The notes beneath the pieces were generated by a model, which had not been told where the DNA came from, did not search any database, and saw only the letters and a program-made list of their open reading frames with translations. The translations under genes were made by a program, and so were the position numbers. 64,000 bases of DNA from Globisporangium splendens (Eukaryota > Oomycota > Peronosporomycetes > Pythiales > Pythiaceae), in NCBI GenBank assembly GCA_006386115.1, contig VFIW01000011.1, forward strand, positions 682,001 through 746,000, given 5' to 3'. Positions 9,203 to 18,571 of this stretch are shown piece after piece. Positions within the stretch are counted from its first letter, which is position 1. Each line of letters begins with the position of its first letter.

Positions 9203-12200
9203 ATGCAGGCATCGCTCATGGCGCCGACGGCCATGACGAGTCCCCGCCATTTGGACGACCCGGTCGCGGCCATGAAGAAGTACGTCGTGGGCGTGTGCGC
9301 CATGGAGAAGAAGACGCGCTCCAAGCCCATGCAGGAGATCCTGCGCCGTCTCGGCAAGAAGAAGCAGTTCGACCTGTACGTGTTTGACGACGACACGATC
9401 CTGCACAAACCGGTGGAGGAGTGGCCCGTGTGCGACGCGCTCATCAGCTTCTACTCGACGGGCTTCCCGCTGCAGAAAGCCGAGCAGTACGTGAAGCTCA
9501 CGCACCCCGTGCTCGTGAACGATCTCAACATGCAGCACGTACTCTTTGACCGCCGCAAGGTGTACGCGCTGCTCACGCGTCACGGCATCTCGGTGCCACG
9601 CCACGCGATCGTGAATCGCGATGTGGGTGGCAAAGAAGACGAGATCGAAGAAGCCGACAACTACGTCATCGTCAACGGTGTCAAGATCAATAAGCCGTTT
9701 GTGGAGAAACCCGCCGACGCCGAAGACCATAATGTGTACATTTACTACCCGACGAGCGCTGGTGGCGGCAGCAAGCGCTTGTTCCGCAAAGTAGGCGACC
9801 GATCGAGCGAATTCTACCCGGACGTGAACAAGATCCGCCGCGATGGCTCGTACATTTACGAAGAGTTCCTCAACACGCAGGGGACGGACGTGAAGGTGTA
9901 CACAGTGGGCTCAAGCTACGGCCATGCGGAAGCGCGAAAGTCGCCCGTGCTCGATGGTCGCGTGCTGCGTGACTCGGCGGGCAAGGAAGTGAGGTACCCA
10001 GTGATCCTGAACTCGGCTGAGAAGGAAATGGCGCGCAAAGTGTGTCTCGCGTTCCACCAGACCGTGTGCGGCTTTGACTTGCTTCGCGTGCGCGGCAGTT
10101 CGTACGTCTGCGACGTCAACGGATGGAGTTTTGTGAAAAATTCGAAGAAGTACTACGACGATTGCGGTCTGATCCTGCACAACTACCTCGTGTCGGCTTT
10201 GCGCTCGCGGTACTTTCGTCAGCGACGATCGAGCTCAGGCTGCGCGAGTCCGTCCACTCAGATGTGTCCGCAGTACGCGACCGAGCCCACGATGATGAAC
10301 CCCAACTATCACGAGTTTAATGGGACGCGTCAAAGCTCTGGCTCAGATGCCTCGGAGTCGAGTGTGAGCAGCGCCACGAGTGCTCATACCGTGGAAGAAG
10401 AGAAGAAAGAGGAGTTGCGATGTGTGATCGCAGTGGTGCGTCATGGAGATCGGACGCCCAAGCAGAAGCTGAAAACCGTCGTGTGGGAGAACGATCTCGT
10501 CGCGTTCTACGAGACTCGACGTCCAAAGGAAAAGCTTGAAGAAGTGAAGGTGAAAGCTGTCGCCGATCTGCAGGAACTCTTGAACCTTGTGCGCAGTCTG
10601 ATCAAGGCGTACGCACCTGGTGTGGGCTCCAAGGATGCCGTCTGGGAGGTCGAAGGTGGCGACAGCTTTGAGAAGTTGCTGCAAATGAAGCGCGTGCTCG
10701 AGCGGTGGAAATTTGCAGGCATCAACCGTAAAGTGCAATTCAAACCTCGTAAGCAAAATGGAGATCGAACGGAGATTCTGATGATCCTGAAGTGGGGAGG
10801 TGACTTGACGGAAACAGGCAAACGACAGGGTGAAGAACTCGGGAAAGCGTTCCGCAACAAGTTGTACCCTGTCGAAGAAGGCGGGCTTTTGCGTTTGCAC
10901 TCGACGTTTCGCCACGACCTGAAGATCTTCACGTCCGATGAAGGTCGCGTCCAAATGACGGCTGCAGCATTCGCCAAGGGTTTCTTAGAACTCGAAGGCG
11001 ATTTGACACCCATTCTAGTGAGTCTCGTGACCACGTTGGGCAAAGGTACGAATCGCGTGGCGTTGGAGTGGATGAATTCGTTGCAACGCAGCCACTGATG
11101 ACTTTGTTCTCGTTGTTTGGTGTGGCAGATGCGAATAAAATGTTGGATCATTCCGGACAGGCAGACGCCAACGAAGAGATTCAACGAACGAAGGAAAAAT
11201 TGAAAAGCTTGCTGCTGCGTGACTACTCATCAGTCGAAGAACTTGCTGCTGCCGTTGCGCCATTGAACACGCAATCCATTTTGAAAGCGCTCGAGACGAT
11301 CAAGAACCCGATGGAGTCATTCAGTCGCCTCCATGAGCTGATTCGGAAGTTGAAGAGCGAGATTCAAGAGTACGCGCAAGAAAAAAGTACGACGACATGC
11401 TGGACCTATTTCTTTTTGTACCATTTCCACCAGCAAACGTCGTACTAAATGGGCTTCGATTCTTGCGTGGTTTGTGATTTGCAGATGCAGATGAAAAGAC
11501 GCCATTGTACATGGGCGAGACGTTCTCACTGATGTTTGAGCGCTGGAACAAGCTCTATCGCGATTTTTACTCGGCCAAGACGGGCAAGTACGACCTGAGC
11601 AAGATCCCGGACGTCTTTGACTGCATCAAATACGACCTGATCCACAACTCGCACGTGCAGTTGCGTTCGGGCAAAGAGCTCTTTATGCTCGCCGAAGCGT
11701 TTGCGAGTTGCTACGTTCCTCAAGAATATGGCATGGAGATCGCCGAGAAGCAATCGATCGGTATTCGCGTGTCCCAAGCACTTTGTGCCAAGATTCGCGC
11801 CGATATCGTCGCGGTGATGTCGAGCTCTGCATCTGGGGAGCAGACCACGACGAGCAACAGTTTGTACGGCGGTTACCAGCCGTATCCGACGGCAGGAGAA
11901 GACAGCGGTGATATCTCGGATCAGAACGTTGAGCACCACGGCTACCGTCTGGATCCTTCCTACGCAAAAGAGTTGCGCATCAAGAGTCCAGCGACGCAAG
12001 TGCGCACGCGGCTGTACTTCACGAGCGAGAGCCACATGCACACGCTGCTGAATGTGCTGCGCTTCCAGTGCCCCGCCTGGCGTGCCCGCCACCAAGAGAG
12101 CGGCGAAGACGGCACGTGCGATATCTCGCTCGAGGAAGAGAAATACAGCAACCAGATTCTCAAGATGATGGGCATCAGCGTGAACGAGTGCATGCCGCAG

Positions 12201-12563
12201 CGCAAGTACGTCTTCAGCGAATCGAAGATGATCTCGGACAGAGGAAGCCGGGCGTTGGACGAGATCAAGGAGCTGAATTACCTTGCGCACGTCGTAATCC
12301 GCGTGTTTGAGATGCCGTCGCTGGAAGAAGACAGCGAGGACCGGTTCCGTGTCGAGATCTCGTTCTCGCCCGGCGTGACCCACGATATCCACGAAATGTC
12401 GGAGGACGGCGAGATCGTCCCGCGCGTCGAGGAAGCGATTTACCTCACGAAGAACATGACGGGCGTGATGTTCGAGGACATGCTCGCAGCGTGCGTGTCG
12501 TCGGTGCAGGGCCACGCCGACTTAGCGCGAACGTCAATCAGCGAAGAGCAAGTGCGATTCTAA
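9203..12563 (+). CDS. VIP1: PPIP5K/VIP1 inositol pyrophosphate kinase-phosphatase
   Basis: Three exons (9203-11045, 11129-11386, 11485-12563) give about 1,059 residues in frame. The protein is a diphosphoinositol-pentakisphosphate kinase of the VIP1/PPIP5K family. Its N-terminal ATP-grasp domain (about residues 25-375) makes 1-diphosphoinositol phosphates from IP6 or IP7, and its C-terminal histidine-acid-phosphatase domain removes them. Visible motifs are DLYVFDDDTILHKPVEEWP, the linker KINKPFVEKPADAEDHN, YIYEEFLNTQGTDVKVYTVG, CDVNGWSFVKNS and the phosphatase signature RHGDRTPKQK near residue 413. The start at 9203 is the first ATG in the open frame. Introns of 83 and 98 nt are phase 1. The donor at 11046 (GTACGA) is my choice over a GTGACC a little upstream. 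The enzyme is cytosolic and acts in phosphate and energy signalling. Confidence 0.92.
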
Positions 12564-12757
12564 AGACCCACTGCATTTCGTGAACCACATGCACCACGAA
12601 GGCGATCTCGCTCCACACTCAATAGTACGCAAACAAACGAACAAAGAACACCACAAAAATAACCAAAACGACCAATACACGCAATGGTGCGGTTTTCTAT
12701 TTACCACATACGCACACGGCAAGCTGGGTCTTCGTTGTTGCTGCTTTGCCTTGCTTT

Positions 12758-13081
12758 TTACTCCTGGCCGACCCATTCCGTGAACTTTTGCGCGTGGTAC
12801 GCGGCGGAGACCGCGCCGAGCGACGAGATGGCGATCGGGAGCGGCTTGCGGGACTTGATCGCGCGTACGCCCATGGCGGACATGGTGATCGTGGACGCGA
12901 AGAGCGCGACGCCGTGGCCCTGCGTCATGCTGCCGCTCTGCAGCAAGTACCCGGCGAGACCGAAGCCCGCGCCGAGCGTGACGCCCGCCACGAGCGACGG
13001 CACGGACTTGGTCTTGGCGTAGCCGAAGATGCCGCCGGCGCCCAGGAGCGCAGCCATTGTGTACGCCGGGTGGTGGGACAT
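12758..13081 (-). CDS. TMEM14-family small membrane protein, copy A
   Basis: A single exon of 107 residues. It has the TMEM14/UPF0136 pattern of about four short hydrophobic segments with glycine-rich turns: AALLGAGGIFGYAKTKSVPS, VTLGAGFGLAGYLLQSG, a GHGVALFASTITMSAMGVRA segment, and a last helix ending SAAYHAQKF. In other eukaryotes these proteins sit in mitochondrial or plastid envelopes and are linked to haem synthesis (animal TMEM14C) or fatty-acid export (plant FAX), so the precise role here cannot be set from sequence. The length is typical for the family. A second TMEM14-like gene lies 500 bp upstream in the same orientation, which suggests tandem duplication. Confidence 0.85.
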   Translation of the reverse strand: MSHHPAYTMAALLGAGGIFGYAKTKSVPSLVAGVTLGAGFGLAGYLLQSGSMTQGHGVALFASTITMSAMGVRAIKSRKPLPIAISSLGAVSAAYHAQKFTEWVGQE

Positions 13082-13581
13082 GGTTGAGCTGGTCGACTGG
13101 ACAAAGGGGAATGAGCGGAGGAAGGCGTGCTTGGCTTCGCGTGTCTTTCACGAAAATGAGGAGCTCATCGAGATTTTGATGTGGATGAAGACGAAGGACC
13201 CTAATTTGAGTTCTTGACATTTCCGACAAGTTGTTGGATCATAAACATTGTCGAATTGCTGTCAGCAACTCTGTAATGCTTATGACCCATCATCAGCAAT
13301 TTGTTGATGATCCAGTTCAGACGTGAGGAGGGATGACGTGGTGGACAAGATGGCATTTACCTGTTTATAATTGTTATAGAATGTGTGAAGAGTGCAAAAG
13401 AGTTGGCGAAATACTACACACAATATTTACTTACTTTATATGCACACATGGAAATCCGCTCGTGAGAAGCTGTTTAGTTCCATCAATCGACAAGCACATC
13501 ATCGCCCAATCTCGACGTTGTTCGCTCTCTCACCTCTTTTTTAATTCCCATTACAGCGCGACATATCCAGCATCCAGAACT
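13082..13581. other. Spacer between TMEM14-like genes
   Basis: No gene seen. It holds short inverted stretches around 13217-13312 with several GTTGTTGGATCATAA-like and TTGTTGATGATCC-like segments, and an 18-bp sequence at 13328-13345 that recurs exactly at 63771-63788. Confidence 0.4.
13328..13345 (+). repeat. 18-bp sequence shared with 63771-63788
   Basis: GAGGGATGACGTGGTGGA occurs here and again at 63771-63788, identical over 18 bases, in both cases in intergenic DNA upstream of a minus-strand gene. It contains a TGACGTGG core of the kind bound by bZIP factors. It could be a shared regulatory site or the remnant of a dispersed repeat. Confidence 0.5.
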
Positions 13582-13998
13582 TTACACTGACGCAACGCCA
13601 TCGTCGCTCTCTCCCCGTCCGTTCTTCGCGCTGAGAGGAGCAGCTCCAGGAATATAACGCAGTCGTCGTGGCGGGTGCACAAGCTGCTGCAAATGGTACC
13701 CCATGGAGATCGCGCCGGCAGTCGCGATCAGCGCTGGAGCCTTGAACCCCGTGAGCAGCGCGCGCTTGCCCATGACCCCCGTGATGATCCCGGACATCCC
13801 CATGGACGTCGAGTGCGCGAACGTGTGGTCGTTGATAACGTCCGTGAACACGAGCATGCCTGCGCCGAGGAACACGACCCCGAGTGCCGTGCCGCCCACG
13901 AGCGACGGCAGATGGCGCTTCGCCACATACCCGGCGCCGCCCGCGAAACTCACGAGGACTGCGTACGAGAACGCCGGATGGTTGGTCCGCGACGGCAT
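13582..13998 (-). CDS. TMEM14-family small membrane protein, copy B
   Basis: A single exon of 138 residues, homologous to the gene at 12758 (shared pattern KxxPSLVxGxxLG, glycine-rich helices and a final SMGYHLQQ helix equivalent to SAAYHAQK). It differs in having about 30 extra C-terminal residues that are hydrophilic and charged (PLSAKNGRGESDDGVASV) and a more divergent third helix with the motif SMGMSGIITGVMGKRALL. Tandem placement and equal orientation point to a local duplication followed by divergence. The ATG at 13996-13998 opens the conserved region directly. Function is known only at family level: small organelle-envelope membrane proteins. Confidence 0.82.
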   Translation of the reverse strand: MPSRTNHPAFSYAVLVSFAGGAGYVAKRHLPSLVGGTALGVVFLGAGMLVFTDVINDHTFAHSTSMGMSGIITGVMGKRALLTGFKAPALIATAGAISMGYHLQQLVHPPRRLRYIPGAAPLSAKNGRGESDDGVASV

Positions 13999-14363
13999 GA
14001 CAGAGCTGTGAGACTAGCTGGTCAAGGTGATGGCTGAGGGCTCTCTGGAGGTGATGGCGGTGAGTGCGCGTCGTCTGCGTGAAGGCGCCTGTGCTCTACT
14101 GTTGCTTCTTCACCAAGTGCAAGTGAAGACTTGTCGTAGCTGTTGGTCCTTTTCGGGCCACGTTGTCCGGATACGGAATCCGGGTCAATTCTTCGTGGGC
14201 CAGTGAGTGAGTGTAAAGGGTCCGACTCAGATGCCACATCAACAATAGCGTTGTTTGCTCACGTCGCGTGCGTCACTCAATGTGTGCACCCTTCTCGAAA
14301 CGTCACAGCCACACATCTTTTTACTTTTATATCTTGGTCTTTATATGAAAATCAAAAATGCGC
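13999..14363. other. Upstream region of TMEM14 copy B
   Basis: 365 bp between the 5' end of the second TMEM14-like gene and the 3' end of the TPR gene. It should hold the promoter of the former and the 3' UTR of the latter. No gene or clear motif seen. Confidence 0.4.
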
Positions 14364-17300
14364 TTACTTGCTGCGCATGATGTGGCGCAGTTCGACGCCG
14401 AGGATCTCGGTGACCTTCAGCTGCATCTTGGCCATCGCGCGGCACGAGCACACTTCCTCGACCTCGGGCAGGAACCGACAGCACGTGGCCGCGAGATCAA
14501 AGTGCGCAAACGCTTCCTGCGTGCGGCCCTGCGCGAACAGCACTTGCGCAATGTCCAGATGCGCCGAACTGCAGCGCGGATCGATCTCGAGTGCCTGCTC
14601 AAAGTGCGCGATCGCGCGCATCGGGTCGTTCGTGCCCACGTACACCCGACCAGCATTCAAAAATGGGAGTGGACACTCGGGGGAAAGCTCCAGAGCCTGC
14701 AAAAAGTGCTTCATTGCGTCGCGGTAGTTGCCCTGGTCGGCCAGTACTTCACCTTGGAAAAGATGCACTTCAGGGGACTGCGGGAACGCTTTCACTGCTT
14801 CCTCAAAGACGTCGTTCGCCTGGTAAATCGATCCACTCTTGTACAGTGCCATGCCGTACGACACATGTGTCACTGCAAGTGCTTCCGAGCGTGACATCGA
14901 CCTTCGAAGGCATTGCACGGCCTTGTAGTAGTTGCCGTCCAGAAGTTCCATCTGACCCATGTGCAAGTGCACGTCAGCGTCGTTCGGATCGAGTTCCATG
15001 GCTTCGTCGAAACACAGTGTCGCGGCTTCGACTTCGCCAAGCTCCGAGAGAAACCCACCCTTTTTCACGAGCGAGTTCACGAGACCGGGTTTTAATTCGA
15101 GACTCTTCGAGATTGCATCCACGGCAGCGTTCACATCGCCAGCAACGTACAAGAATGAGGCGTGGAGATTCAATGCTAGCGCACGCAAATCATCGTCCAG
15201 CTCCATCTCCAGTACAGCGCGGACATCGTTTTGTGCTTCCTTATGGTTTCTGGTTCGTTTGTGATGAATTGCACGGTACAGCAGCGTCTCGGCGTCTAAC
15301 TCGGTGGCTGGAATCGCGTTTTTCTTCTCAATGTCAAATGGAACCTTCGCGCCATTGTCCGCATCGTGCTCGAACGAATCGAAGTAGCTCTGGACAAGCC
15401 ATGGAGATGGAAGTTCGCGCACCATCTCCATCTTGTTGAACACGTCCTTGGCGACATTGCGGCCGACGAGGCGCGAGACGCGGTCGATCGCTTCGGCATG
15501 CTCAGGCGACCGTGACCCATCGAGAATGAACGAGGTGACAAAATGCTGCATAGCCTCTTCTGGACAGGACTCCTTCTCTTTGATCGCTCCCAGGCACGTG
15601 TACGCACCGCTGCTGAACGGGTCCAGTCTTAACGCGATCTCAGCTTCAGCGCGAGCCATATCCAGTTGCTTGAGCTGGATAAAGCAGTTCGCGCGGCCGA
15701 CTATGGCTTTCTCCAGGTCTTTGTGGAAAAGTGGAAGATGCTCGAACGCCTTCGAGTACGCTGCAAGGGCGACTTGATGCCGACCAGACCGGAACTTTCG
15801 GTTTCCTTCTTCAACAGCATTTCGCACAGCCGTCAGATTGCTTGCATACTCGTCGTCACCCTTTGGTATGGACCGTGTGAGGACATGTTTCACGACATAC
15901 AGTGATTGCTCGGCAGCTTGAGCGATCTCCTCCACGGTCGATTTGCTCTCAGGTTTCATCGTATCGCAAAGCGCTTGGAACTCCAGCTGACTCAACGGTT
16001 CGTCTCCTACCACTTCCCAAGTTGCTTCAGCGACAGCTTGAACGAACGATTTGATCTGCAATGTACTGAGTTTCTTGTGGTTTGCTGCAGGTTCTTGCGG
16101 GATAAATCCCAGTGAGTAGACAACAGCTGGATACATACACTGCCAACCAGCAGCAGACAGCTTGCGCTGAGATTCTTCGTCGTATGTGTTATCCTCGCTG
16201 TCGCCTGCTTCAAACGCCCACGGAGCGCGTTTCCGCACCGCACTCTCCAGTTTCTCTTTCAGTCTAGTTGCAATCTCCAAAACGTGCTCTTCTTGCACAT
16301 CAGGAACTTCAATCACTCGAGGAACGTCGTAGAGGCTTTCCCAAAGCTCGTTGATCGCTTTCACACGCGCCGAGCAGTCTTTGTCGCGCTTCTCCTCGAC
16401 CCACTTGTGCACACTCATCGCCATCGCGCCTTCATTCAGACCCTTGAGCGAGTACACCAGATCCGAGCACACTTCAATCACATCCTGGAATAGAGATCCG
16501 AATTGGGTCTTCACCTCGGACAGCGAGAGCGTGTCATGCAGTGCCGCGGGGAACCCGTATGGTGCCAGCACGAACGAGACCACACGGAAAATCACATGCG
16601 ATGCATCCAAAAACACCTTCTTCGTAATCGGACTCGGCATGTCGAAAAACCGCTTCCCATCTTTCACCCACACGGTCTCTTCTTCGGCAGACGACTGCAC
16701 TGTATCCTCCTCATCCTCGTCGCTTTCGCTTTGCGTATCCTCGTCTTCGTCTTTTCCGCTGATACGCTTCGCGTACGCGTCGTCCACCTCTTTCGCAGCA
16801 GCTTCACCGATCCCTTCGATTGCTTCACTCAGAGGCGACAAATCGAACGCTCCCGTGTCATCTGCATGCACCAGTTGATGATGCTGAAAGATCCCGGATG
16901 TGAATTCGGTGGGCAGCATTGCAACGAGCTCATCCGTAAGTGCCGAGAGACAAAGCGACACCGTGTCGTGACCACAGAGAAACAGGCACGTGGCGATCAA
17001 CGCTGCTTCACTTGCATCAGACGAAAGCACAGCGACAGGGGTCTCCAAATCGATACCAGCATCCTTTACGACAACGTCATGGAGCTCTTCCACACAGAGA
17101 AGCGTAGTGTCATCCAGACCAAACACCGACTGAAACGGCACGTTCCATGCGCCGTCCAGATGACCAGCGACTTGCTCCGACGCATCCAACCCTAAGAAAG
17201 CGTCCAGCGCTCTGCAATCAACGATCTGCACTTTCTTCTCCAGCACGTCGCTGGTCAACGCGTCTTCTGCAACCACACGCAGCGAATCGGTCATTTCGAG

Positions 17301-17711
17301 CTGATTCTTCTCGCAACCAAGCGCTTCATGGAGAGCCAACCACGATCCCGAGTCCACATCGTTCAACTGTGCAAGCAAGCATAGGTTAGCTATTCCGGTG
17401 TCCATCATGACAAACGCACTCATGTATGCATATGAACAGTCATATCAGCTTACCGATATGGAAACTGGCTCATTTGGCACTGCAGCAGCGTTGTTCAGCG
17501 TCCAATGCAATAGGCACGCGACTGCGAGCTGCTGCTTCTTGTCCGCGAAGCCTGTGACATTGATCGTCGCGGTGGACGCGGTCGCATCCACTGGCGCCTC
17601 TCGCGACACCTGCAGCTTGTGCGGCAGCAACGGCTTCACGGTGGCGTCATTGCTGTCATGGAGTCTCGAGGAGAGGAGCCGCACGCTCAGCTGCTGCGCC
17701 GCCATCCCCAT
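14364..17711 (-). CDS. Large TPR protein with rhodanese-like N-terminal region
   Basis: Two exons, complement 17454-17711 and 14364-17366, phase 0, give about 1,086 residues. The intron ends in a clear branch-point and acceptor (CTAAC...TGCACAG). From about residue 600 to the end the protein is a chain of tetratricopeptide repeats, for example EEGNRKFRSGRHQVALAAYS and LHMGQMELLDGNYYKAVQCL, with helix pairs typical of Tom70/OGT-like arrays. Near residue 130 VQIVDCR...HLDGAWNVPF resembles the start of a rhodanese domain, but no active-site cysteine loop is obvious. An acidic linker (DEDEDTQSESDEDEED) lies near residue 300, followed by a helical region I do not recognise. TPR arrays bind protein partners, often chaperones; the specific partner is unknown. 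ATGs at 17711 and 17705 are both possible. It is divergent from TRAPPC1 with 200 bp between. Confidence 0.75.
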
Positions 17712-17911
17712 GCTTTCTGCTCTTCCTCTCTTCCTTGAGTGTGGGGTCTTGTGCCCAATGGAAAGTGGACGTCATTCTGGGTTGCGCTTGGGGGGGAATA
17801 TGGTGGATGAGGGCTAGGTCCATCCGGCGGACGGGCGGACGGCGTCCACCATTGCGTTCGCGCGTTTGTGTGTGATTCCTTTTCCCCATACGAAAAAGGA
17901 AGGAAGCCGAG

Positions 17912-18409
17912 ATGATCTACTCGCTCTACATCTACACGCGCAACGGGTCGTGTCTGTACCAGGAGAAATGGAACACAAGCGCCACCAAGTCCATGAACTA
18001 CTCGGATCCGGATGAAGAGCGGCGGTTGCTCTTCGGTCTGCTGTTCTCCCTGAAGGAGTTCGTGTTCAAGCTCGCGCCGACGACGTCGAACGGTGGCGAT
18101 GGATTCATGGCTAATGGCGGTGGTGCTGATCAACTGCTTGCACCGCAGATGGAAGGCATGCAGCGATACCAGACGAACGCGTACACGTGCCATCAGTATG
18201 AGACACCGAGTGGCTTGCGCTTTATCTTGATGACGGACAACCAAGCCGGAGATCTTAGCGCCGTGTTGAAGCACATCTACGCGCACATCTATGTGGAGTA
18301 CGTGGTGAATAACCCGTTGAGTGATATCAAGAGCGCCAAGCAGATCACAAGTCAGCTCTTCAAGATGCAGCTCAAGCATTACATTGAAGGATTACCGTGT
18401 TTCCGGTGA
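17912..18409 (+). CDS. TRAPPC1: TRAPP complex subunit 1 (BET5)
   Basis: A single exon of 165 residues. It matches the longin-fold TRAPPC1/Bet5 subunit of the TRAPP tethering complexes, which act as the exchange factor for Rab1/Ypt1 in ER-to-Golgi traffic. The start MIYSLYIYTRNGSCLYQEKW, the mid-region LFGLLFSLKEFVFKL and the end FKMQLKHYIEGLPCF are family hallmarks. An insertion (GGDGFMANGGGADQLLAP) separates two conserved strands and makes it about 20 residues longer than animal TRAPPC1. The start codon is fixed by the conserved N-terminus. The short divergent region towards the TPR gene probably carries both promoters. Confidence 0.93.
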   Translation: MIYSLYIYTRNGSCLYQEKWNTSATKSMNYSDPDEERRLLFGLLFSLKEFVFKLAPTTSNGGDGFMANGGGADQLLAPQMEGMQRYQTNAYTCHQYETPSGLRFILMTDNQAGDLSAVLKHIYAHIYVEYVVNNPLSDIKSAKQITSQLFKMQLKHYIEGLPCFR

Positions 18410-18571
18410 TCTTGTAGCAGTTTATTGCGAGTACAAAGTTGATTCACCATGGATCTATGCTGGAATCTGGATGCAAAGCTGGAGTTCGAGGGGTTCGTGT
18501 TTATAATAGATGTGGTGTTTTGCGTTCTCTCGTGTTGTATGCACAAATCGTGGCGTTTTCGCTGTCGAATG

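Noticed and set aside
11526..12515. Minus-strand open frame of 329 codons
   Set aside because: Antisense to exon 3 of the PPIP5K gene, with biased composition and no domain; a shadow.
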